64,000 nucleotides of DNA. Origin: JAFGXT01 sp963677165. Lineage in GTDB: Bacteria > Verrucomicrobiota > Lentisphaeria > Victivallales > SZUA-371. The notes beneath the pieces are model-generated. The model had not been told where the DNA came from. It was given only the letters and a program-made list of their open reading frames with translations, and ran no database searches. The position numbers were made by a program, and so were the translations under genes. The stretch is from the NCBI GenBank assembly GCA_963677165.2, contig CAXXSX010000002.1, positions 310,001 to 374,000 of the forward strand. Reading direction: 5' to 3'. Below are positions 9,347 through 17,970 of this stretch, piece by piece (within the stretch, counting starts at the first letter, position 1; every line of letters begins with the position of its first letter).

Positions 9347-9931
9347 TTACTTCTGTTCCAGCGTCCGTTTATGAGGCTTTAAATGCAAGTCTAGATTCTG
9401 CGGAGCATACAAAGCGGTAACTTTTTCTTCTTCTTTTTCTTCGTCTTCATTGCTTTCGCTCAATGCCACCGTAGAATCCTCATTAAACTCCACATCAATA
9501 TTCGCAACATTTTTGAGTTGTTCGATATCAGCGGTTTTTGTCATATAATACTTTGCCATGTAGTGGGAGTTACATTCGCCAAGGGGTTTTCTGCGGTCCG
9601 CTCCGCGAAATTTAATAAAGTTATACCGGTTCCAGTAAAACATGAACAGGAATATACCGGAAAGAATCAATATACCAGAGAAAAAGAATTCAAAATTATT
9701 CCAGCCATGCATATCAACCATCTGGAAAAAAGAAATTCTTATTCCAAGGTACCACAAAATAAGCATCACGACAGACCGCAGTAAATAAATCCAGCAGAAC
9801 CAGGAGTAGAATTTAAATGACAAGTTGGAAAAGCGCTTTTTTTTCATAATATCGCTTTTCTCAATGATCAATCCCTCATCGGTCAAGGGATTTACATTTC
9901 CCTGAAGTTTTTTATTTTTGTCATCAGTCAT
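9347..9931 (-). CDS. pgaD: PgaD-like PNAG synthase accessory membrane protein (copy 2)
   Basis: A 194-residue paralogue of the protein at 859-1428. The blocks LIIEKSDI, RFSNLSFKFYSW, LRSVVMLILWYLGIRISFFQ and FYWNRYNFIKF align with copy 1, and both transmembrane helices are conserved. The C-terminal tail differs: it has an acidic stretch (SNEDEEKEEEK) before the shared ALYAPQNLDLH block. The gene starts 12 bases after the pgaC stop, with an AGAGAAG-like ribosome site. Its predicted role is inner-membrane partner of the second PgaC. Tail divergence in the cytoplasmic part could alter signal response, but that is inference. Confidence 0.8.
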   Translation of the reverse strand: MTDDKNKKLQGNVNPLTDEGLIIEKSDIMKKKRFSNLSFKFYSWFCWIYLLRSVVMLILWYLGIRISFFQMVDMHGWNNFEFFFSGILILSGIFLFMFYWNRYNFIKFRGADRRKPLGECNSHYMAKYYMTKTADIEQLKNVANIDVEFNEDSTVALSESNEDEEKEEEKVTALYAPQNLDLHLKPHKRTLEQK

Positions 9932-9943
9932 AATATGCTTCTC

Positions 9944-11170
9944 TTATATTCCGCGATCCGGACTTTCCCAGACCGCCAGAGCTGATTTTTTCTTGAATAC
10001 CGCTTTGGGCATAGCGATTACGGTGACAAGGCAGTTTACCAGCCAGTAAATAGCGGGATACCATATCAACCATGGAATAATCTTATACATCGTTTTATCA
10101 TACTTACTATCCACACAAACACCACATATCATCTGAAGCAAACAAACTGTTGCCAGCAATATCCCATTCCATTCAGGAACAATACTGCGTACCGCCAGAT
10201 ACGGAGGCAGCGGAACAATCCATCCGAGTAGCCAGATAACGGTTGTCATAGCCAGACAGTAACACCAGATTACGCTGATTGAGCTTTCCAGGTACAACGG
10301 CCAAATGCGGCGATCCTGCCAGTTAAATAAACATCTTGAATATTTCAGTAATACTTCGTTCCCGCCCTGAGCCCAACGCAACCGCTGCCGCCAAATACCG
10401 CTCAAAGTCTCAGGAACAAGTATCCAGCACAAAGCTCTGGCTTCATAACGGATATCCCAGTGATCAAGCTGAAGCTTCCAACTGACGCCGATATCTTCCG
10501 TAACCATATTGTTTGACCAGAATCCTACACGTTCAAGGGCCTTCTTGCGGAATGCAACAATTACCCCGGAAACGGTATAAATCTTACCCAGAATCCTTTG
10601 GGCACGTTTGATCATACCGATAATCGTAGAATACTCGCCTACCTGAATTTTTGCAAGAATCGTTGTACGATTCCGAACTTTGGGATTTCCAGTGATCGCG
10701 CCAACTCTGGGCGAAGACTGGAAATGCCACAGAAACCAGCGCAACGCGTTTTTATCCAGCAGTGCGTCAGCATCAATTCCGACAAGATACTCTCCTTTGC
10801 TGACCAGTGCGGCCATATTAAGTCCAGTCCCTTTGCCCTGGTTTGATTTTAAGGTAACAACCCGCAAAAACGGAAATTGTGCTTGAAGCTGCTTTAAAAT
10901 GATACCGGTTTTATCCGTACTGGCATCATCAATTGCGATAACCTCATAATTCGGGTAATTCAAATTCGCCAGGTACAACATGGTATCCACCAGGCAGGCT
11001 TCCTCATTATGGCAGGGAACCAGAATCGAAAACATCGGCGGATCTTCCGGCAGTTCGGGCAGCTGATCCGCGTTCTTATCTCTAAGCCGCTGAAAAAGCA
11101 ATGTACCGAACATCCAGATAAACGCCATGGTTATCGGATAAAAATATACAAAACTAAGGATGTAATCCAT
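9944..11170 (-). CDS. pgaC: PgaC-type poly-beta-1,6-N-acetylglucosamine synthase, GT2 (copy 2)
   Basis: A 408-residue paralogue of the synthase at 1440-2669, with the same N-terminal helix (DYILSFVYFYPITMAF). Motifs are VPCHNEE, AIDDASTDKT, GIDADALLDK, TEDIG, RQRLRW and the C-terminal ESPDRG. The start is set at ATG 11170 (AAAGGA upstream), which aligns with copy 1 and overlaps the end of pgaB by 17 bases. The one notable difference is in the catalytic-base segment: copy 1 and E. coli read TEDID, whereas this copy reads TEDIG. The TED triad itself is kept, so the enzyme is probably active, but the change deserves testing. It is embedded in a complete second pgaABCD operon. Confidence 0.92.
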   Translation of the reverse strand: MDYILSFVYFYPITMAFIWMFGTLLFQRLRDKNADQLPELPEDPPMFSILVPCHNEEACLVDTMLYLANLNYPNYEVIAIDDASTDKTGIILKQLQAQFPFLRVVTLKSNQGKGTGLNMAALVSKGEYLVGIDADALLDKNALRWFLWHFQSSPRVGAITGNPKVRNRTTILAKIQVGEYSTIIGMIKRAQRILGKIYTVSGVIVAFRKKALERVGFWSNNMVTEDIGVSWKLQLDHWDIRYEARALCWILVPETLSGIWRQRLRWAQGGNEVLLKYSRCLFNWQDRRIWPLYLESSISVIWCYCLAMTTVIWLLGWIVPLPPYLAVRSIVPEWNGILLATVCLLQMICGVCVDSKYDKTMYKIIPWLIWYPAIYWLVNCLVTVIAMPKAVFKKKSALAVWESPDRGI

Positions 11171-13328
11171 TTTCTTTCCAGTCCTTTCTTTCCGGGAAAT
11201 CACGTACTGAAATCACTCGGGATATAACTTTCAATTTGGGTTCGTTAACCGTATAGTCATCCGGATAGTACGCAATGTTCCACGCTCCTGCCTCTATCAG
11301 GGTACGCAGCCATCCGGCGACTTCCCTGCTGGGAAGCCATTTTTTCTTTTTCCAGTTGTAAGTCTGTACCTTAAATACAGTCTTTTTTATTCCATCAGGA
11401 TATTTTCCGGCAGCTTGTACAAGCTTACGAAACCACTTATCGGAATATTTTATCTGTTCCATTTCCGGGTACGACATCACCACGGTGAAATCATAATTTT
11501 TCAAACACTTCTCATAGTTCTGGGCAAACCATTCTTCGCTAAAAGGTTTCGTCAAAACCGGAGCATAAATCGTTCGGGCAAAAAGTGCGGTCGGACGGTA
11601 ATAACGTACCTTCTTTTTCAACTTCTCTGTAAGATCAATTAATGTATCCGTCTTCAAGTCGGTCCATTTATCCTTCTGTTCAGGAGTCAAATCTTTAAAC
11701 GGAACCAGTTTGCCCCCCGATATTTTCAGAAAAGCTTCACGTCCTGCGTTACTGTAATCCTCAAAATCGTTAAGATAACCATCATCCTGAAATATGACCC
11801 CGGCAACCGGAGCGTTTGCGGCCATATCCTCATACAAAGTCTCAAGTTTCTTCACGGCTTCCGGCGAAAACGGCGAAAGTCGATTGGTATACCAGGAATG
11901 CGAAAACTGAATCTTGTTGTTCTTGAACTCACGAATTCGGAGTTTTGAATTCTCTTTCTCATCTGGTAGTTTTATCGCTAAAGTCGGCATCCAGGCATAA
12001 ACCTGAATTCCACGTATACTGATAGAACGCGCTACCCGGCAAAACAGGTCTGCTTTCATCGGCAGAACACGGTTCGGAAAATAAACTGAGCCAATATTTC
12101 CGTTTGCCTTGTCATCGCTGAATGCCTGCAAAAATACCGTGCTGGGCATAATGTTATAAATACGTTCAATAACTTTGTCAATATTCCGATTCTGGATATT
12201 CACATCAGGATCATATACCAGATCCAGGTCAACCTGAACCGCTTTCATCGGCGTGACCCGGTCTGACAAACAAACCCAGCCACTGTCGCTATTTGCATTA
12301 TCATTGAGACTCTCGCCTCCGCCAGCGAAATACCGATAACCGTGACCCGAGGGCTTCTCATCAAAATCATCTTCGTCAAACTCTGCTTGATCAGATTTCT
12401 TATGACTTGGATATTTCGGAAGAAAATTCATTTTGAAGCTTCGGGCAAACTCTGCAATTCCTACATTCTGAGTCAGCATATGACGTGGAAGAGTCTCCAT
12501 ATCGACTTGAGCTGCACCGTCATCAAGCGTAAAATTAAGTATAAACCCAGCTTTTTTCGCTTCTTCAAGAGCAATTCCGGTGTAAGCGCCATATGGCCAG
12601 ACAATGGCAGCCGGAGCCTTGCCTGTATGCCTGGCGATTTCTTCTCTGGACTGCGAAAAATCCATAAATAACCGTTTGCGGTATTCGGCTTCAGTTTCAT
12701 ACGTTCCAGACTTAGGATCATATATTTTACAGTAAATAGCCGGTCCCGTACCTCCCTGCGGATTAATAACCACAGCCTTATGACTGTTTGCGGAGTGGCT
12801 GGCAATCGAAATCAGTCCACTATCTGACACCTCTTTAATCTGTTTCCAGGTCATCAGTTTTCCATATTTTTTTGCCTCTTCCGGTTTATCAATCCAGGAG
12901 GTGACCACCGCCAACATCGCCGGTATTTTGTATAACTTTAAGATTGGAAACGCATTCATGTAGAAATCTTCATAAGCATCATCAAAAGTCAGCATCACTG
13001 CGTTTTCAGGAAGCGGATTTCCTCCTTCCCGGGCTGTCAGAACATCTTTAAGTCCGACAAAATGATACCCATGATCGCGCATATATTCGATTTCTTTGAT
13101 CAGCGTAAAAATATTCACAGCATATATACTGCTGGTGTTCCGGGTCGGAATCTCATGATAACAAAGAATCATAAACCGGTTATGACTCAGCTGAGAGTAA
13201 GTATTTTCCGGACGCGGAGGAATCACAGGACTTGCAGTATTGCATCCTGTTAATCCGCCTGCCAGCAAAATGATCATCAAAGCTGCTTTAAAAACGGAAA
13301 ATAATACTTGCATCAAACGATAAGCCAT
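11154..13328 (-). CDS. pgaB: PgaB-type PNAG N-deacetylase / glycoside hydrolase lipoprotein (copy 2)
   Basis: A paralogue of the protein at 2666-4672. It has lipobox LTGC, a deacetylase domain with CYHEIP (Asp to Glu after the His compared with copy 1), TFDDAY (Gly to Ala) and ASHSANSH, and a GH153-like domain with VDLDLVYD, VFLQAFSDD and FQDDGYLNDFED. It is about 56 residues longer. An acidic, Gly/Asn/Ser-rich insert (around SDQAEFDEDDFDEK to DSGWVCLSDRV) separates the two domains, where copy 1 has a short linker. The start at 13328 uses GGAG nine bases upstream, as in copy 1; the frame is open to 13346. It overlaps the pgaA stop, implying coupled translation. The altered deacetylase motifs could change deacetylation activity (inference). 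Confidence 0.92.
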   Translation of the reverse strand: MAYRLMQVLFSVFKAALMIILLAGGLTGCNTASPVIPPRPENTYSQLSHNRFMILCYHEIPTRNTSSIYAVNIFTLIKEIEYMRDHGYHFVGLKDVLTAREGGNPLPENAVMLTFDDAYEDFYMNAFPILKLYKIPAMLAVVTSWIDKPEEAKKYGKLMTWKQIKEVSDSGLISIASHSANSHKAVVINPQGGTGPAIYCKIYDPKSGTYETEAEYRKRLFMDFSQSREEIARHTGKAPAAIVWPYGAYTGIALEEAKKAGFILNFTLDDGAAQVDMETLPRHMLTQNVGIAEFARSFKMNFLPKYPSHKKSDQAEFDEDDFDEKPSGHGYRYFAGGGESLNDNANSDSGWVCLSDRVTPMKAVQVDLDLVYDPDVNIQNRNIDKVIERIYNIMPSTVFLQAFSDDKANGNIGSVYFPNRVLPMKADLFCRVARSISIRGIQVYAWMPTLAIKLPDEKENSKLRIREFKNNKIQFSHSWYTNRLSPFSPEAVKKLETLYEDMAANAPVAGVIFQDDGYLNDFEDYSNAGREAFLKISGGKLVPFKDLTPEQKDKWTDLKTDTLIDLTEKLKKKVRYYRPTALFARTIYAPVLTKPFSEEWFAQNYEKCLKNYDFTVVMSYPEMEQIKYSDKWFRKLVQAAGKYPDGIKKTVFKVQTYNWKKKKWLPSREVAGWLRTLIEAGAWNIAYYPDDYTVNEPKLKVISRVISVRDFPERKDWKENGLHP

Positions 13329-16300
13329 CAGTGCATTCTCCATCATAGTTGCGAAGGGACCCTGTCGCGCCGGCCTGAAAACTAACTATATCATTCAGGG
13401 CCCATTCCAGTTCATACCGAATATAACCGGCAAAGTTCGGCGCATATTCCGCTTCAATTTGTAATCCGGGAGCAATAGACAAGCGATCAACCACAGAAGT
13501 TTCATAATGTCTGTACCAAACATGCTCAACAGACGGAATAATATTAAGCATCACATTATAAGTCGGAGCATAATAGTCAACATCCTGAGAGCTGTTCAAT
13601 GACAGCGATTGTGTAAACGCCAACCGGGTTTTCCAATAAGCGCCGGTTGTTATTGCCTTATCCTGCCGCGCGGATATTTCTGTAACCATATTTTTATCAC
13701 TCACAAACATCTGGCTGAATCCGACCGAGGAATTGAAATCCTCGCTTTGCCGGTAATCCACTCCAACGGAATACCTTTGCGCCCAGCCGTCATCGAGCAG
13801 AATCGCTCCTGGAGCATTCAACGAATAGGATTCATATTCACCATATATCGATATATGATCATCGGGAGTAAACTTGAACCCTGCAGTTCCACCAGGATGT
13901 TCTGCCTTATAATCAAGAGAAAAACCACCAGACAAAGTTAAGTCCCGATAGATTCTCCAATTAACTCCGACCTCATTACGAAAAACATTGAGAGTGTCGG
14001 GAAGCTCATCGTTATCAAGTTCACCTTTTTTGATATACTTCCATGTTGATTCCACATAAACGCTGCGGTTCGGGAAAATCGGCTGGTTAAACCTCTGTGA
14101 CAATGAAAAGCCATCCGAGACCATACTGCTCAACGATGAATTGAAATAGATGGCTTCGGTCCGCATGGTTTCAAGCTCCAGCGAACGCTGCAATTTGGCA
14201 ACTCCCTGATCTGTCGGATACTTTTTCTGCAGCCTGTCGGCCTCTTTTCTGGCTTTGCGCCACTGGTCGTTCTCATTCATGGTATAGCATAAGCCGATCC
14301 TGGCGGAACGGTCGTTTGGATACATATTGACAAGCATCCTGAAATCTTTCTCGGCACGACGGGGCCATCCCCGATAATAATGCAGATAAGCTTCGGCATT
14401 CAGAATCTCTTCACTGCCGGGAGCAGCGTCCAGTAGCTTCTGGAGATAAGCTTCGGCCTCAGCAAGCCTGTCCTGAAACATCAACCACCAAGCCCACTCA
14501 ATCTCTACAGAAAGCCTGCTCCAGTTAGGCTTCCGCTGCCAGGTATAAGGAGGAATCTTCTTTTCGAGCTGCTCCAGTATTTTTCCTGCTTTTTTATAAT
14601 CCCCAAGTTCAACATAACAGTAATACATGGAAAGCTGCAGTTCTGTCCAATCATTCCCCTCGACTTTCCCCGCACGCTCTTTTTCCTCGGCAATTTGATA
14701 AACATGCAAAGCTTTTTCCGGCTGGCGCAGGTAGATATAGGCTTCCGCTGCCAGTGTATCAACCCAATAGGGTGTTTTTTCCCCCGTTGTCAGCATCTTC
14801 TCATATTCCGCCACAATCTGCCGCATTGAACGTATCTGACTTTGGGCTATAATGCTGTCGTAACTGCTTCTGAGTCTCAAAGCTCTGGAGCCGAATTTTT
14901 CCGCGTCATAAAGATTATGTTTCAACAGCTTTTGAGCTCTGGATGTATCGCGCTGCTGAACAGCGATCGAAGCATGATCAGCTAATAACTTCTCATAAAC
15001 CGGACGGGACACTTTCTTCCGGGATTTCTTAAGCATATCCAAAGCCAGTCCGGTTGCTCCAAGGGAAGACAACAAGCGATACTTCGCATTGATGGCGGCT
15101 CCGCCGCCGGGCAGTTTACTGATTCGGTCATAACACTCATATGCGCCGGTAAGATCATCGACCGCCTCTTTGGCTTCTGCCAGTATGTACAGGGCGGGAA
15201 TCGCATCAGGCTTAATTTTTACTGCCATTTTTGCATATTTAATTGCTTGTTTCCATTTTTTTTGTTTGGACATTATTGTTGCCAGTCCGTCCAGCACCTC
15301 AAGCGAATGGGGATTCTGTTTCAGAGCGACAAGATAAGTCTTTTCCGCCTTAGCGATCTGACCAGCTTCATAATACGCATATCCTAACAGGGCGGTATAT
15401 TCCGCGTCCTCACTCCCCATCAAACGGTTCTGTTGTTCGATAAGAGCAAGAGCCTCCTTTTCGTGTCCGGCTTCAATCCTTGATCTTACGGCCCCGCGTA
15501 AAGCATCAAGATTATCCGGTTCACGCTTCAGTATTTGATCATAAATATCCGCAGCCTTCATATACGCACCGCTGGAACGATATGCTCCGGCAATAGCGTC
15601 CAATACATATACAGGAGCGTTGTAACCTTCCGACAAACCATTGAACACATCAATTGATTTTTTAAACTGCCGGTTCCAGGCAAGAATGGTGGCATAGTCA
15701 CACCTGACCTGCTGGTCATCCGGAAACTCCTTGAGTAGCTGTCTCAGTACGGCAAGCGCCCGTTCCGTATTGCCTCGCCGGGCCGTCATAACGGCAAAGT
15801 TCCTTAAACCTGCCGCCATTTCCTTGTGTAAAGTCTCCTTCTCTTCCGGATGTGCGGCCGTCCTTTTCGCGATAAATTTACTCAACTCTTTTTCTGCCCC
15901 GGAATAAGCCAGAAGCGAAGCCAGAGCTCTTGCGGCATCAGTATTTGAAGGATCTTTTTTAAGAACTTTTGAGTAATATTTCAAAGCATCTGAAGATTTA
16001 CTCAACTGACGATATGATCCAGCGACTGTGCTGAGTACGAAAGGTGGAAGTTTTAGCCTCTGTTCTGGAGAAAGTTTTTCAAACGCATCAACTGCCTGCT
16101 GATGTTTTCCAGCCCAGGATAAAACAGCCACTTTATCACCGATCACATTAGTTGAATTCCCGGATAACTTTATGGCATGGTCAAGAAGCTTCAGACTGGC
16201 TTTGTAATCACCTTCTCTGCCGAGCTTCGAAGCCTTATCCTGCATGATCTTTACAACTTGCGGCAAATAATCCGGTTTCAACTTACTGTCCCGGTCCAGA

Positions 16301-17583
16301 ATACTCAATGCTTTTTCGTAGTCTTGATTTTTGATATAACACTTAACCAGGATTTCCAGCGCGGCCTTACTGTTCTTATTCTGAGCGAGAGCTTCTTTCG
16401 CCAGCTTTTCGGCCTGCGCGGTATTTCCCATAGCAAAAAAGGATCTTGCCGCTTCTATCCTGGCATAATACGGCACATCTTTTTTATTCTTGATATCATC
16501 AAAAATTTTATCCGCCTGATTATATTTTCCGGCCCATGCCGCCGTGGTAAGACGATCATATTCTATTTCAGCCGTTTCTTTCGCTGACCCTTTCAGCTTC
16601 AAAGCATTTTCCAGCATAGCATTAGCCTGATTATATTTTCCGGTCCGGGCCAACCTGACACCTTCGTCATGCATTGCCCGCTGCAAGTCTGCCGTCATCT
16701 GCTTCTGGTCTTCAGAATACTTCTTTATAAAATTTTTCGCATCCGAAAGTTTATTCATAGATAAAAGATTAGCAAAAAATAATTGCCGGACCGCCGGATT
16801 TCGAGCAGCGGAAGCCATATAGCGCTGCAACATTTTATTTGACTCCTGATAATGCTTCTCCTTGCGAAGAGAGCGGGCAATCTCAACTCCGGCATACTCC
16901 GGTATATCCGCTTTCGCAGGAACCAGTTTGTACAAATTGAGAGCCGCCTTATTTTTCCCGGCCCAGGCAAAATTAACAATGCGGTCATACAGGATCGGAA
17001 GTGGTTTTCCACCATCGTTCCAGGCCTTTCTTAACACTTTTTCAGCCTCAATATATTTTCCTTTTCTGGCAAGAAAAACTCCATACAGATACATAACATG
17101 ATTTTTTGCCGCAACTGACTTTGCTAACTCCAGAGCTTTATTCAATTGGTCGGAAGCCACATAGGAGCTAACAAGCATATCTTCGAGTCCCTTATCGCTG
17201 CCGGTATTATCCTCAAGAAAAGAGATAGCCTCTCGATAACGCTTGTTATGGTACATAATCTTACCAAGGATTTGTCGCGTTGAAGCGCTAAAATGATATC
17301 CTTTTGATATCTTATTAAGATAAAGATCAAGAGCTGTTTTATATTTTCCTGCCATGGAGAGAATGGCAAGCTTATCACAGCGTATCAAATTTTTATCTCT
17401 GGATTCTTCTTTTATTGCTTCATTTATTAATTCAAGCGCCTTTGAATAGTTACCTTGTCTAGCGGCATACAACGCTTTCTTCCGTTGCACGTCAACAGAA
17501 TTATTCAATACCTGATCAATAAAGTCACCTTTCGCAATGTAAAAAAAGAAGAATATAACAATTAGAAAAATTCTTTTTGACAT
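13288..17583 (-). CDS. pgaA: PgaA-like PNAG export porin with expanded TPR region (copy 2)
   Basis: A 1431-residue paralogue of the porin at 4632-8927, identical in length. It has a signal peptide (SKRIFLIVIFFFFYIAKG), the same five-fold N-terminal TPR super-repeat, further TPRs, the RGWPRRAEKDF block and a ~300-residue beta barrel ending IFRF. Translation starts at ATG 17583 with an A-rich leader. A perfect 8-bp inverted repeat lies 15-33 bases upstream of the start. As head of the operon it would export the PNAG polymerised by PgaC/PgaD and trimmed by PgaB. The copies differ at many scattered positions, so the duplication is not recent. Confidence 0.9.
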   Translation of the reverse strand: MSKRIFLIVIFFFFYIAKGDFIDQVLNNSVDVQRKKALYAARQGNYSKALELINEAIKEESRDKNLIRCDKLAILSMAGKYKTALDLYLNKISKGYHFSASTRQILGKIMYHNKRYREAISFLEDNTGSDKGLEDMLVSSYVASDQLNKALELAKSVAAKNHVMYLYGVFLARKGKYIEAEKVLRKAWNDGGKPLPILYDRIVNFAWAGKNKAALNLYKLVPAKADIPEYAGVEIARSLRKEKHYQESNKMLQRYMASAARNPAVRQLFFANLLSMNKLSDAKNFIKKYSEDQKQMTADLQRAMHDEGVRLARTGKYNQANAMLENALKLKGSAKETAEIEYDRLTTAAWAGKYNQADKIFDDIKNKKDVPYYARIEAARSFFAMGNTAQAEKLAKEALAQNKNSKAALEILVKCYIKNQDYEKALSILDRDSKLKPDYLPQVVKIMQDKASKLGREGDYKASLKLLDHAIKLSGNSTNVIGDKVAVLSWAGKHQQAVDAFEKLSPEQRLKLPPFVLSTVAGSYRQLSKSSDALKYYSKVLKKDPSNTDAARALASLLAYSGAEKELSKFIAKRTAAHPEEKETLHKEMAAGLRNFAVMTARRGNTERALAVLRQLLKEFPDDQQVRCDYATILAWNRQFKKSIDVFNGLSEGYNAPVYVLDAIAGAYRSSGAYMKAADIYDQILKREPDNLDALRGAVRSRIEAGHEKEALALIEQQNRLMGSEDAEYTALLGYAYYEAGQIAKAEKTYLVALKQNPHSLEVLDGLATIMSKQKKWKQAIKYAKMAVKIKPDAIPALYILAEAKEAVDDLTGAYECYDRISKLPGGGAAINAKYRLLSSLGATGLALDMLKKSRKKVSRPVYEKLLADHASIAVQQRDTSRAQKLLKHNLYDAEKFGSRALRLRSSYDSIIAQSQIRSMRQIVAEYEKMLTTGEKTPYWVDTLAAEAYIYLRQPEKALHVYQIAEEKERAGKVEGNDWTELQLSMYYCYVELGDYKKAGKILEQLEKKIPPYTWQRKPNWSRLSVEIEWAWWLMFQDRLAEAEAYLQKLLDAAPGSEEILNAEAYLHYYRGWPRRAEKDFRMLVNMYPNDRSARIGLCYTMNENDQWRKARKEADRLQKKYPTDQGVAKLQRSLELETMRTEAIYFNSSLSSMVSDGFSLSQRFNQPIFPNRSVYVESTWKYIKKGELDNDELPDTLNVFRNEVGVNWRIYRDLTLSGGFSLDYKAEHPGGTAGFKFTPDDHISIYGEYESYSLNAPGAILLDDGWAQRYSVGVDYRQSEDFNSSVGFSQMFVSDKNMVTEISARQDKAITTGAYWKTRLAFTQSLSLNSSQDVDYYAPTYNVMLNIIPSVEHVWYRHYETSVVDRLSIAPGLQIEAEYAPNFAGYIRYELEWALNDIVSFQAGATGSLRNYDGECTDGLSFDASIIFRF

Positions 17584-17970
17584 CTTTTTATTGCATCTCC
17601 CATGATAATCATGGGATTACTTCTTTATACTGAAATTACTATATCTTTCTAATTTAATCTTTCTTCAAGTAAAAAACAATACCTAAAAATGGAAAAATCA
17701 ATAATTGTTACTATTTTCATATAGATTTCACAGCTATAATTCAAACATATGCTTAACAATAGAAAAATACGAGAAAACAATGGATGCAAGCAACACTGTT
17801 CACCCGAAAAAAATACCGCCCCCCGTTATTAATTACATGAATTGTGTCTGAACCGCTTTTCTGAACCGCTTTTCTGAAGCGGAAAAAAATTAAATTCATT
17901 AGAAATCAGTTTCGCTTACACTATATTGTAACAATTGTTTATACTTGTTATTATGGAGTTTTAAAATTTT
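17584..17970. other. Divergent gene-free region with a 13-bp tandem repeat
   Basis: This region separates pgaA copy 2 (minus) from the serine hydrolase (plus). Besides the palindrome at 17598-17616, it holds a tandem repeat of CTGAACCGCTTTT (17848-17860, 17861-17873, then a partial third unit). The last units form a 6-bp hairpin CCGCTT/AAGCGG (17866-17882). No coding potential was seen. The position suits regulatory sites for both flanking genes. Confidence 0.5.
17598..17616 (-). promoter_or_regulatory. Perfect inverted repeat in the pgaA copy 2 leader
   Basis: TCCCATGA and TCATGGGA flank a 3-base spacer, placed just upstream of the pgaA start on the minus strand. It could be a protein operator or an mRNA hairpin near the ribosome site; it contains GGGA followed by GATG. 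In E. coli the pgaA leader is repressed by CsrA binding GGA motifs, but no csrA is visible here. Copy 1 has no equivalent palindrome. A candidate -35/-10 pair (TTAGAA at 17647-17652 and TATAAA at 17624-17629, 17-base spacer) would place the hairpin in the transcript. Confidence 0.45.

Noticed and set aside
4632..17583. Repeated sequence blocks at first suggestive of an array or satellite
   Set aside because: They are explained by two paralogous operons and by TPR-coding repeats inside pgaA. There are no CRISPR-type repeat/spacer units.
17926..17954. TTGTAA-17-TATTAT as promoter of the serine hydrolase gene
   Set aside because: Its predicted start (~17961) would fall after the GGAG ribosome site, so it cannot serve the annotated start.
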